From IMG/VR virus record IMGVR_UViG_3300032156_000082, positions 1-23,183 of that record: a DNA stretch of 23,183 nucleotides. One strand, 5' to 3'. Source of the DNA: a virus. A program made the position numbers and the translations under genes. A model generated the notes under the pieces. The model ran no database searches. It was not told where the DNA came from and worked only from the letters and a program-made list of their open reading frames with translations. This document shows, piece after piece, positions 8,101 through 14,628 of the stretch. Position 1 is the first letter of the stretch, and each line of letters opens with the position of its first letter.

Positions 8101-9076
8101 CCCACTCCGCGACGAGGTTGTCGGTGACGATCTTGTTGAGGACCGCGTTGCTCGCGGTGAGGCCGGCAGTCGCCGCGACCGTGGTCAGGTTGACCGGAGT
8201 CCCGCCGCCGCTCTTGTTGAGGACCGCGTTGCTTGCCGTGAGTCCCGCCGTTGACGCAGCAGTGGTGAGTCTGCGAGCACGGGCAAGGATGGGCGAAGAA
8301 ACCGTCAGCCCTGCGGTCGCCGCCGTGGTGGTCAGGTTCTTGACGCCACCGATCTTGGAGAGGACCGCTGTCGATGCCGTCAGCCCAGCCGTTGCCGCCG
8401 TGGTCGTGACGCCGATCTTGGCCTTGATGACGACCTTGCCGTCGGCGCCGGGGCCGCCGCTCGCGCCGATGGCGTCGTTCGCGCCGCCGCCACCGCCGCC
8501 GTTCCCCGAGGGAGCCGAGGGGGCGGTCGTGCCGCCGGTCGCGCCCGATGCGCCGTCATCGCCCGCCGTGCCGGTGCCGCCGGCCGGCGTGCCGCCTGCG
8601 TTGCCGTTGCCGCCGTCGTAGGCCGACTCGCCGCCGCCGCCGCCGCCGTTGTTGTAACCGGCGGAGCCGTCGCCGCCGCTGTACTCGGTGCCGTCGCCGT
8701 AGCCGGAAGCCGCTGCCCCACCGACGCCCGCATGACCGGCGCTGGCGCCGCCCATGCCGCCGTGCCCGCCGCCCTTGGCGAGGCACTCGGTGTTGGCGGT
8801 CTTGTAGAAGTAGGAGTCGCCGCCATCGACGCCCTCAGCGGTGGGAGCGCCGCCGGTCCCCGCCGTGCCGCACTTGACGGTATGGGAGCCGGACGGGCTG
8901 GTATAGACCTTCTTCGCGTAGGCACCGCCGCCGCCGCCGCCGCCGCCGGAGCCGGTCGTGTTCGCGCCGCCTGCGCCGCCGCCCGCGCCCCAGACCTCGA
9001 CGGTGACCTCGATGACGGAGGCGTCGGGCGTCCATGTGGTAGTGGCCGCTGCCGTCCAGGTCTGGGAGGTCGCCAC
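5174..9076 (-). CDS. Giant repeat tail fibre/adhesin with Gly-rich head and LamG-like domain
   Basis: 1300 residues. The start is GTG at 9076, abutting the TAA of the DNRLRE gene, with AAGGTGGG upstream. Order of parts: residues 1-25 beta-rich; 26-215 glycine-rich (a phage Gly-rich adhesin-type domain, including an eight-Gly run at 44-51); 222-316 four repeats; about 320-546 a concanavalin/LamG-like domain (STWTDLRAAHNGSLSGF, GDGVDSIVNSG, HHIVAVSDGTNLKCYVDG, VATVRLYNDALTAAEI); 562-1256 about 31 more repeats; 1257-1300 a tail containing GSVTTRW and GSVTARW. The repeat consensus is LTTTSATAGLTASxAVLxRxRS. It is probably a long virion fibre that binds surface glycans through the LamG domain. Domain identities come from sequence style. 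The repeat family itself is not one I recognise. Confidence 0.82.
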   Translation of the reverse strand: MATSQTWTAAATTTWTPDASVIEVTVEVWGAGGGAGGANTTGSGGGGGGGGAYAKKVYTSPSGSHTVKCGTAGTGGAPTAEGVDGGDSYFYKTANTECLAKGGGHGGMGGASAGHAGVGGAAASGYGDGTEYSGGDGSAGYNNGGGGGGESAYDGGNGNAGGTPAGGTGTAGDDGASGATGGTTAPSAPSGNGGGGGGANDAIGASGGPGADGKVVIKAKIGVTTTAATAGLTASTAVLSKIGGVKNLTTTAATAGLTVSSPILARARRLTTAASTAGLTASNAVLNKSGGGTPVNLTTVAATAGLTASNAVLNKIVTDNLVAEWVAGLAKNGTDPGNNTDPTSTWTDLRAAHNGSLSGFAWTTGSGWAGSGTSSDPYRLQGDGVDSIVNSGDTGVAEGTSKAYTHEVWIVYPNGNTASSNYMFAESQDGNVSGAIAGIRFNNGAASPVHVDNDNIPETDMAIAGLNDGTPHHIVAVSDGTNLKCYVDGTDHGESLGVGGKILTLDNSRIDGRKRGATEGNFFVGAVATVRLYNDALTAAEILNNYKCGVNGHAPKLSGTISLTTIAATVTVTASAAVLQRARPLTTTAATAGLTASGALLARGRRATTIAASVGLVAASGLLARRRSLVTTSATVTVTASNLTLTKGGSKPLSTTAATVGLTATNAILARGRKLTTTSATATVTASNALLGRGRNLLTTSATVGLTASTPLLSRRRNLLTTTSTATLTASAALAGRRRSLTTTGASAGLTAPNAVLAKAGSKSLVTAAATVTLTASSAALDKLVYATSMTATLTASSAVLSKGGAKSLVTTASTATLTSSTAVLKRARSLTTTSATVGLTAANAIAQRKRSLTTTSATATFTASNAVIAKAGSKVLTTTSAAAGLTASSALLSRRRSLVTTAATAGLTASSPTLARARKLTTTSATVGLTASAAETTHRRWLSTTSASASLTAASATLRRARSLTTTSSTAGLTASAGPLARRRSLTTAASAAGFTASTLTVSKQGQKFITTVTSAGGLTGTSLTLKRARSLTTTSAAIGLTATSPILSRIRKLTTTASAVSLTASAGALAKQRAVFLTTTAATAGLTASSATLRRQRGLATTSSSATLSASSATLSKQGIVFLTTTPAAAVLSSSAALARRNRSLSTTSSAASLTASSAVLSARGVTFLTTTASALVVTSSPATMRRRRSLTTTTAAVNLNASDAWLDKAGFARLNTTASYAALIASPAILSRTRRMTTLAAHATLTATTARLGAPPAIKIHIGRVHLLNDWQAGSVTTRWLVGSVTARWEVSDDSDH
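5309..7384 (-). repeat. Main array: about 31 tandem 22/24-codon repeats in the fibre gene
   Basis: Tandem units of 66 or 72 bases encode LTTTSAT-x-x-LTAS-x-A-x-L. The 22-residue type ends in an Arg-rich turn such as ARARS or SRRRS. The 24-residue type ends in K-x-G-x-K-x, for example AKAGSKS or SKQGIVF. The two types are intermixed. Copies are diverged in DNA, so this is not a recent expansion. One irregular pair near residues 800-845 has 19 and 25 residues. The array leaves several false open frames on the opposite strand. Confidence 0.9.
8131..8413 (-). repeat. Leading array: four copies of the same repeat before the LamG-like domain
   Basis: Four units in residues 222-316 read TTTAATAGLTAS, TTTAATAGLTVS, TTAASTAGLTAS and TTVAATAGLTAS, each followed by an AVL-type strand and a Lys/Arg turn. 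They are more alike than those of the main array. They suggest that the LamG-like domain was inserted into a pre-existing repeat shaft. Confidence 0.88.
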
Positions 9077-9718
9077 TTAGCCCACCTTGCGCGTCACCAG
9101 CATGCCGACGAAGCCCTCGGTGTAGGTGACGACGAGCTTGGGACGGAGACTGGTATCGACCGTGTAGTCGCTCGACCAGAAGGTGTTCCATCCGTTCACG
9201 GGGCTTTCGGCGCTGGAGCGCAGGAGCCAACCGTAGTTCGAGGCCGAGCCGCTGACCCATGCCTGTACGTCGGCGATAAGACCGGCGCTGCTCCCCCATG
9301 CGACGAAGGCATTATCGACGATCTGGTCCTGCACCACGGTGGCCGATGCCGCGGACGCGGCGTCGACGTCGTCCATGGCGCACCCGGCCGTCCCCCAGTG
9401 GCTCCCGGTCGCGTAGTGCTCCCAGTCCGCCTGGGCCTCGACCCAGTTCAGCAGGCAGCGGTACAGACCGATGGTCCTCGCGCCCTCGCCGCCTCCTGCC
9501 CCCTTCTCGTAGATGGATGCGATTGCGCTAGTGACCGTCGCCGTCGCCGGAACGGGAGAGACGTCGAAGGCGATGAGGCTACGCCGCCGGTCTGCCGACC
9601 CGGTGGTGTTCCCAGAGTCAAAGGTCGTCTGGGTGCCATGGCCCCCTAGTTCGATTTCGTAGAGGACAGTGTCCTTGCCCGCCGTCTCGTCGGGCTGGAT
9701 GGTCAGCGGACTCGGCAT
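9077..9718 (-). CDS. DNRLRE-type (CBM96-like) beta-sandwich virion protein
   Basis: 213 residues, beginning MPSPLTIQPDETAGKDTVL. ATG at 9718 shares ATGA with the stop of the preceding gene. The sequence follows the DNRLRE/carbohydrate-binding pattern closely: RRSLIAFDVSPVPATATVTSA near residues 45-65, YRCLLNWVEAQADWEHYATG, DVQAWVSGSASNYGWLLRS, FWSSDYTVDTSLRPKLVVTYTE. Such domains bind polysaccharide or serve as surface adhesion modules in bacterial and phage proteins. Next to a tailspike and a LamG-bearing fibre it probably belongs to the host-attachment layer. No catalytic motif is seen. The domain call is good; the exact place in the virion is inferred. Confidence 0.8.
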   Translation of the reverse strand: MPSPLTIQPDETAGKDTVLYEIELGGHGTQTTFDSGNTTGSADRRRSLIAFDVSPVPATATVTSAIASIYEKGAGGGEGARTIGLYRCLLNWVEAQADWEHYATGSHWGTAGCAMDDVDAASAASATVVQDQIVDNAFVAWGSSAGLIADVQAWVSGSASNYGWLLRSSAESPVNGWNTFWSSDYTVDTSLRPKLVVTYTEGFVGMLVTRKVG

Positions 9719-10269
9719 CAGCGCACCACGGCCCCGATAGGCACGGCCGAGAGGTCATAGGTGACGACGCCCGAGGAGAGCGTCGCGGGGACCGTAACGT
9801 TGCCTGTCTCCGTCTCGTAGTGGGCGTCCAGCATCGGCGTCGCGTCTCCGGTCACGCGAATGGACGGGTCGGTGTAGTTCGTCGCCGTGCGCGTGAACTC
9901 GATGAGGAAGTGCTCCGGCGTGAGCACGCAGTACGCCGTGACGCCGCGCCACAGCCCCTCGAAGGTGACGGTGTTGCCCGAGGCCGACAGCTGCGGGACG
10001 CGGGTATTGACCGGGTCGAGCGTGACCGTGTCCGTGCCGTCCGATACCGTGATAGACCAGTTCGACTTGTTCAGCGAGACGGTCCACGGATGCTCACCCG
10101 TGCTGTACTCGGCGAGCAAGTCCTGCCATGTCGTGTCGGTCGGCACCCAGACCCCGTTCTTCAGGTGATTGGCGACGCCGCCACCGATCTCGATACGGCG
10201 CGTGCCGTCGTCGAGGGCGAAGGTGCGCGAGGTAGCGCCACGGCGGGAGGTTATCTCGACTTCTGCCAT
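9718..10269 (-). CDS. Beta-rich structural protein of unknown function
   Basis: 183 residues, beginning MAEVEITSRRGATSRTF. ATG at 10269 overlaps the tailspike stop as ATGA, and its own stop overlaps the DNRLRE gene the same way, so the three are tightly coupled. The sequence is almost wholly predicted beta strand with alternating hydrophobics (DTVTLDPVNTRVPQLSASGNTVTFEGLWRGVTAYCVLTPEHFLIEF). It has no signal peptide, membrane segment or catalytic motif that I can name. It ends in GVVTYDLSAVPIGAVVR. With the following gene it may form a two-part assembly in which this protein supplies the mount and the DNRLRE protein the binding domain. That is inference from linkage only. Confidence 0.72.
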   Translation of the reverse strand: MAEVEITSRRGATSRTFALDDGTRRIEIGGGVANHLKNGVWVPTDTTWQDLLAEYSTGEHPWTVSLNKSNWSITVSDGTDTVTLDPVNTRVPQLSASGNTVTFEGLWRGVTAYCVLTPEHFLIEFTRTATNYTDPSIRVTGDATPMLDAHYETETGNVTVPATLSSGVVTYDLSAVPIGAVVR

Positions 10270-11690
10270 CAGGGATCGTTCGGCGAGCCGGTGTAGGTCG
10301 TCGTCGACCCGGACCAGTCGCGGTCGAAGTTGGCCGTCGTCGGGCGGCTGGCGTTACTGAACGATCCCGTCACCGAGTTGCCGTAGAGAGCGCGGTGCGG
10401 TCCCCAGCCGGCATCGCTCGGATAGTGGTAGGAGTCGATGACGTCGAGGTTGCGGGCGAACTCGCTCTCCGAGTTGTAGGAGGACGACCCCTTGGCGTAG
10501 CAGCGCGTGAAGGAGAAGTTGTCGGCCCATATCCTCGTCGGGATGTTGACCCACTGAGTGCCGATGTCGTTGCCCCAGCCGTAGGTCGAGTCGAGGCCGC
10601 CGGTGTAGTTGTAGAGCTGGCAGCTCTGCCAGGTCGAGTAGAGCCGTGACTCGTCGCAGGGGTTGAAGGGATACCAGAGCGAGTGCTCGAAGAGGCAGTC
10701 GGTGAAGCTGACGTCGTGGAAGTTGTGGTCCACGAGGCCCCAGTCGAAGCTCGGGTTGTCAACATCGTAGTGAATCTCCGAGCCGCCTCCGGTACAAGGC
10801 CCGCCGGTCCCGTCGCCATCGGGGCCGTTCTGGAAGATCAGGGTGCGTCCCACGCCGTACTCGCTCGTGCCCGCTCCGTAGCCGTTCTTGCAGCCGAAGT
10901 GGCAGCGGTTCCAGGCGAGGTGATGTATCTGGCTGCCACCGGAGCGCACGTCGCACCAGATACGGACGCTCTCGCCGTCCCCCGTCGAAGCCGTCATGGG
11001 GCGCTCGAACTCACAGTCGTCGAAGGTGATGCCGTAGAAGTCCCAGGTCTGGATCGTCCCGCCCCAGTCTCGGTTGGAGCCCGTGTTGTTGACGTAGAGC
11101 AGTTGCTTGCCACCGTCCGAGCCGCCCTTGAAGCGCACGAAGGAGAACACGTTGTCGTGGCATCCGTAGGTGTTGGTGTGGGCGCCGGCCGTAGAGTCGC
11201 CGCGCTTGTTGGGGCGGAAGCTGCACTCCTGACCGGCGGTGTTCCTCCCGATCAGCATGCGTTCGATGCGTGAGTGACTCCCGAAGTGGACCTCGGACCC
11301 GCCGGTCGGATAGAGCCAGACCCCGCCGTCGCCGCCTCCGATGCTCTGCGTCCAGATGCCCGCCCCGCAGAGACTGACGTAGTCGTAGACGGTCAACATG
11401 CTGCTCATAGCGTACTTGCCGGCGGGGAACCAGACGGTGCCGCCCGCTCCGGCGGTGGTCATCGCAGCATTGATGTGGTCGAGGTCGTTCGTCGTCCCGT
11501 CGGCATGAGCGCCGTGACCGAGGCCGTTGAGGCTCATCACGCTGACCGACCCGGCCGGTTGCGACACGCGCCGCGAGAGGACCCCGCCGCTCGAGCTGAT
11601 GATGTAGTGCGTCAAGCTCCCCACACCCCTTAGAGTCGCGAAGGCCGGCTTTGTGGTCAGCGACCGCAGGCGGCGGCGCTTCTTGGGCAT
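10269..11690 (-). CDS. Tailspike with pectate-lyase-type right-handed beta-helix
   Basis: 473 residues, beginning MPKKRRRLRSLTTKPAFATL; ATG with only a weak upstream AAGA. Residues about 60-110 carry the Pectate_lyase_3 opening found in phage tailspikes: DGTTNDLDHINAAM, GGTVWFPAGKYAMSS, VSLCGAG. Residues 110-430 are rich in Asn, Gly, Cys, His and aromatic residues, with helix-rung patterns such as WDFYGITFDDCEFERP, HHLAWNRCHFGC and HDVSFTDCLFEHS. The fold suggests binding and possibly cleaving host surface polysaccharide. I cannot point to the catalytic residues, so enzyme activity is unproven. The very basic N-terminus includes RSLTT, resembling one repeat of the downstream giant fibre. It is probably a trimer attached to the tail or head vertex. 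Confidence 0.8.
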   Translation of the reverse strand: MPKKRRRLRSLTTKPAFATLRGVGSLTHYIISSSGGVLSRRVSQPAGSVSVMSLNGLGHGAHADGTTNDLDHINAAMTTAGAGGTVWFPAGKYAMSSMLTVYDYVSLCGAGIWTQSIGGGDGGVWLYPTGGSEVHFGSHSRIERMLIGRNTAGQECSFRPNKRGDSTAGAHTNTYGCHDNVFSFVRFKGGSDGGKQLLYVNNTGSNRDWGGTIQTWDFYGITFDDCEFERPMTASTGDGESVRIWCDVRSGGSQIHHLAWNRCHFGCKNGYGAGTSEYGVGRTLIFQNGPDGDGTGGPCTGGGSEIHYDVDNPSFDWGLVDHNFHDVSFTDCLFEHSLWYPFNPCDESRLYSTWQSCQLYNYTGGLDSTYGWGNDIGTQWVNIPTRIWADNFSFTRCYAKGSSSYNSESEFARNLDVIDSYHYPSDAGWGPHRALYGNSVTGSFSNASRPTTANFDRDWSGSTTTYTGSPNDP

Positions 11691-11721
11691 GTCGATGTCT
11701 TACGTCAGATCTTCACCACAC

Positions 11722-12135
11722 TCACGCGAAGGTCATCGTCATGGCGTTGGCGGCGAACGACACGGTGTCGTTGGCCGCGACGTTCACGGTCGGGGAGACG
11801 GCGCCGTAGGCCATGTACTGGCTGCTCCCGGTCGAGCCGGTCGAGGCGGCGCAGAGGATGTAGCCCTTGACGTCGCCCCAGCCCGTGCCTGAGGCGCTGA
11901 TGAAGGTCGCGCTCGCGGACGGGCCGGCGGCCGAGCCGTTGGTCGCGCTGCCCCAGGTGATCTGGACGCGGCCGTAGTTGTTGCTGACCGTGCACTCGGC
12001 CATGTTGGTGGCCGACGGCTGCGCGGTGCAGAGTCCGACCCAGACGGAAGGCGGCGCCGTCCAGGCGGTCGAGTTGGCGGTGTGGAAGGTGATGTCCACG
12101 AGCCGGTTCGAGTAGGTGTCTCCAAGTGCTGCCAT
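11722..12135 (-). CDS. Gp80-like phage tail fibre protein
   Basis: 137 residues, beginning MAALGDTYSNRLVDITF. ATG at 12135 shares one base with the preceding TAA (TAATG). The sequence matches a widespread small phage tail-fibre family by its set pieces: GDTYSNRLVD at the start, PPSVWVGLCTAQPS near residue 28, NNYGRVQITW, WGDVKGYILCAAS, YMAYGAVSPTVNVAANDTVSFAANAMTMTF at the end. Length is normal for the family. It lies directly upstream of the tailspike in the adhesion block. It may be a baseplate or fibre adaptor, though the biochemical role is unknown even in well-studied relatives. Confidence 0.82.
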   Translation of the reverse strand: MAALGDTYSNRLVDITFHTANSTAWTAPPSVWVGLCTAQPSATNMAECTVSNNYGRVQITWGSATNGSAAGPSASATFISASGTGWGDVKGYILCAASTGSTGSSQYMAYGAVSPTVNVAANDTVSFAANAMTMTFA

Positions 12136-13724
12136 TACTCACTCTCCTTGTTGACGAACACGTCGTAGTAACGCTGGTCGGGCTTGAACGCCTGCACCAT
12201 CTTCTCTCCGATCGAGCAGGGCCGCAGGAAGCAACCAGTGACCTCGTGGCCCATGACGAAGCCGGCCTGAAGGACGCGGTTGAGGAGCATGTCTTGGAAG
12301 AACAGGGACTGGTGCTTGTGGCCGGGGCCGCCGTAGAGGTCGCGCATCTCGGGGAGCTTCTCGGCCAGGAGGTTGGCGCCGAACACGGTCGCCTGGACGT
12401 ACGTCTCGTCGATGGGCAGGTTGTACTCGCCCCAGGTGGCCCCGTGACGCATCATCGTGTAGACCTCGACCACGTCGGGGCAGGCGACGGTGAGCATGCC
12501 CATCGGCTTGAGGACTCGCATCCACTCCTTGAGAGCGACGAGAGTGTCATCGAACTTCAGGTGCTCGAGGATGTGCAGGGCGAGGATCTCGTCCACCGAG
12601 TCCGTCTCGATCATCGAGAGGTCGGTCGCGTCGGTCAGGTAGTCGGGGTTCACGTCGGGGTTGAAATCGACGTTCTTGAAGCCCGCGATCTGGCAGACGT
12701 CGGAGCCGATGTTGAGGCGCAGGCGGTCCTGCGAGAGGAGGATCTCGACCTCCTCGTTGGTCGGCGCACTGACGTCGAAGGGATACGCCTTGTCGAGGTC
12801 GGGGCCATCCGGTACTTCGGCCACGGCGATCTCGGGCTGCGCCTCGCCCACCACGGCGCCGTGCTGTACGTTGAGGACGGCCGGGGACATCTTGAAGGGG
12901 AAGCTCGCCTCGGGTTCCTCGTCGACCAAAGGAGAGGTTCGCGTCGGGTTCCGCGTCACGGCCTCTTCCTGCGTCTCGCCGGGATAACTCGGCTCGACCT
13001 CGCCCTTGGCGATCTTCTCCTTGCGCTTGTTGCCGTCGATGACGCGCTGCGTGTAGCGGGTCTGCGCCGCCGTCGCCCCGCGTTCGTTCTCGTGTGGGTC
13101 GTTCGGGTCACGCAGATGATCGGGGATGAAGAGGTCGGGGCCTTCCTTGCCGGGGCGGTAGCGTGGGTAGCCCAGGCGCTGGAGGTTGATGAAGACCTCG
13201 AGCTCGTAGATCGAGTGGATGAGGTGGCGCGTCTCGTAGAGCGGCTGCGTGGGGAAGAGCGTGCAGCCCAAGGTGTCCCACCAGAAGCCGGGAGAGTCCT
13301 GCGCCCGCGGGTGGTAACGCTGGGACACCACCGCGTTCTTGTCGCCCACCGAGTGCTCTATGGACGCCTCGTACATGAGCCGCATCGCCTCGGGAGGCGG
13401 GACCACGTCGGCCTCGCATGAGAAGACGAACTCAGCCCCGATCTCGTGGGCGTGCTCGATGATGTAGAGCCACGAGAGCTCGAGCGTGTCCCACATGAAG
13501 GGGAACCTGACCGTCTGCCAGACGGCCGGGATGTCCTGCGCACGGATCAGGTGCAGGTAGTGCAGGTTGCCGCCGGTCGTGGGACCGTCGGAGTTGTCCA
13601 CCATGAAGGCGGCCTTGTTCTCCCAGGTCTGGCTCTTGAAGGCGTCGGCCCATGCTTGGAGGGCATACTCCATGCCCGAGAAAGTGGCACAGGACTGGAC
13701 GATCTTCGGCTGCGACTCTTCCAT
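12135..13724 (-). CDS. Bifunctional glycosyltransferase-like / SAM methyltransferase fusion
   Basis: 529 residues, beginning MEESQPKIVQSCATFSG. The frame extends 24 codons further, but only to a TTG overlapping the preceding gene, so I chose the ATG at 13724 with AAGGAGA eleven bases upstream. Residues 1-185 look like a GT-A glycosyltransferase: KAAFMVDN at 37-44, FVFSCEADVVPPPEAM around 99-114 with E104-A105-D106 in the DxD place, then WWDTLGCTLFPTQ. Residues 200-330 are a charged linker. Residues 335-425 form a methyltransferase-11-type domain: LRLNIGSD, GFKNVDFNP at 348-356, LALHILEHL at 381-389, WMRVLKPMGMLTVACPDV. Motif I reads GSD where GCG or GSG is usual. It may transfer a sugar and methylate it. 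Targets are not evident. Confidence 0.75.
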   Translation of the reverse strand: MEESQPKIVQSCATFSGMEYALQAWADAFKSQTWENKAAFMVDNSDGPTTGGNLHYLHLIRAQDIPAVWQTVRFPFMWDTLELSWLYIIEHAHEIGAEFVFSCEADVVPPPEAMRLMYEASIEHSVGDKNAVVSQRYHPRAQDSPGFWWDTLGCTLFPTQPLYETRHLIHSIYELEVFINLQRLGYPRYRPGKEGPDLFIPDHLRDPNDPHENERGATAAQTRYTQRVIDGNKRKEKIAKGEVEPSYPGETQEEAVTRNPTRTSPLVDEEPEASFPFKMSPAVLNVQHGAVVGEAQPEIAVAEVPDGPDLDKAYPFDVSAPTNEEVEILLSQDRLRLNIGSDVCQIAGFKNVDFNPDVNPDYLTDATDLSMIETDSVDEILALHILEHLKFDDTLVALKEWMRVLKPMGMLTVACPDVVEVYTMMRHGATWGEYNLPIDETYVQATVFGANLLAEKLPEMRDLYGGPGHKHQSLFFQDMLLNRVLQAGFVMGHEVTGCFLRPCSIGEKMVQAFKPDQRYYDVFVNKESE

Positions 13725-13746
13725 GTCGGTTCTGTTCTCCTTGTCT

Positions 13747-14625
13747 CTAGGGGGCGATGACTTGGGCGGGATCTCCGCTTCCGTTGCCGCCGGCAAGGAA
13801 GGGCGTCTGAACGGGAAGTGACCTGGGGTCCGTATCGGGCTGCTTCTCGAGCTCTCGGAGGATTCCCTTGGCCTCGTAGTCGGCGCGTACGCACTCAGGG
13901 ATCTTCTGCGACATGTCGCTGGCGTCGAGATGGTCGTAGGGGTCGCGCCGGCCGACGCCCTCCTCCTCGGGGAGGAACTGCTGGTACTCCTCTTCGTAGC
14001 ACTCGAGGTGCTCGGAGTCGAAGAGGCGCGTGCAGGTCGCCCAGCCGCGCATGTACCGCTGCGCTGAGTAGAAGATTGCGTTGGTCACGTTGTCGTAGCG
14101 CGACTTGTCGGCCAAGGCGAAGGAGAGCACTTCGCGCTCCATGAGGCAGATGCCGAGCTCGTTGTAGAAGAAGCGCCGGGGGTTGCTTGTCCTCGTGCGC
14201 CCCTTCGTGTGCTGCTCGAGGAGGTGGTACGGGTAGGTGTGGGTGACGATCGACATCTTGCCGGCGTCCATGACCCGCATCAGATCGCAGAGCGCGCTCG
14301 GCGGGATGATGTTGTCCGCCTCGACACTGAAGACGTAGTCCCAGCCCTCGATGACGCTCTCCTGGTGGATCACCTGCCAGCAGAGATGGAACGTCTCCTC
14401 GAAGTGCTCGCCAGGACTGACTTTGACGGCACGGATGCCCTCTGCGGCGCAGAGCTTCGCATAGCCGTCAGACCCCGCCGTGTTGTCCACGATGAGGATG
14501 TCGGTCTTGCCCCCGTACTGGCTCTCGTAGGCCGCGCCGGCGGCGCGGTTGGCCGCGCACCATCTCGAGAGGGCGAACGACTTGCCGGCGTACGAAGGAG
14601 CCGCGAAGAGGACGTTCCCGGCCAC
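13747..14625 (-). CDS. GT-A type glycosyltransferase-like protein
   Basis: 292 residues. GTG start at 14625 with AAGAAGGTG upstream, three bases after the portal stop. It is paralogous to the N-terminal half of the next gene: TDILIVDN at 41-48, WDYVFSVEADNIIPPSALCDLM around 95-116 (E102-A103-D104 as the DxD-like metal site), and FFYNELGICLMEREV, matching WWDTLGCTLFPTQ. The proline-rich step after the acidic motif is common in GT2-like enzymes. It probably transfers a nucleotide-activated sugar onto a phage or host acceptor in the cytoplasm; there is no signal peptide or membrane helix. Acceptor and donor cannot be read from sequence. The C-terminus is acidic and then disordered. Confidence 0.7.
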   Translation of the reverse strand: MAGNVLFAAPSYAGKSFALSRWCAANRAAGAAYESQYGGKTDILIVDNTAGSDGYAKLCAAEGIRAVKVSPGEHFEETFHLCWQVIHQESVIEGWDYVFSVEADNIIPPSALCDLMRVMDAGKMSIVTHTYPYHLLEQHTKGRTRTSNPRRFFYNELGICLMEREVLSFALADKSRYDNVTNAIFYSAQRYMRGWATCTRLFDSEHLECYEEEYQQFLPEEEGVGRRDPYDHLDASDMSQKIPECVRADYEAKGILRELEKQPDTDPRSLPVQTPFLAGGNGSGDPAQVIAP

Positions 14626-14628
14626 CAG

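Noticed and set aside
5421-8621. Several long plus-strand open frames across the fibre gene
   Set aside because: They mirror the repeat array: repeated units without stops on one strand keep the opposite strand open. The products are repeats of VVVR/AVSPAV-type sequence.
12126-13421. A 431-codon open frame on the plus strand
   Set aside because: It is antisense to the glycosyltransferase-methyltransferase gene. Its product is rich in L, V, E, D, R and H in the monotonous way typical of shadows in GC-rich DNA, and it has no domain.
13725-13796. A longer start for the glycosyltransferase-methyltransferase gene
   Set aside because: The extension begins with TTG, has no ribosome site and overlaps the preceding gene by 50 bases.
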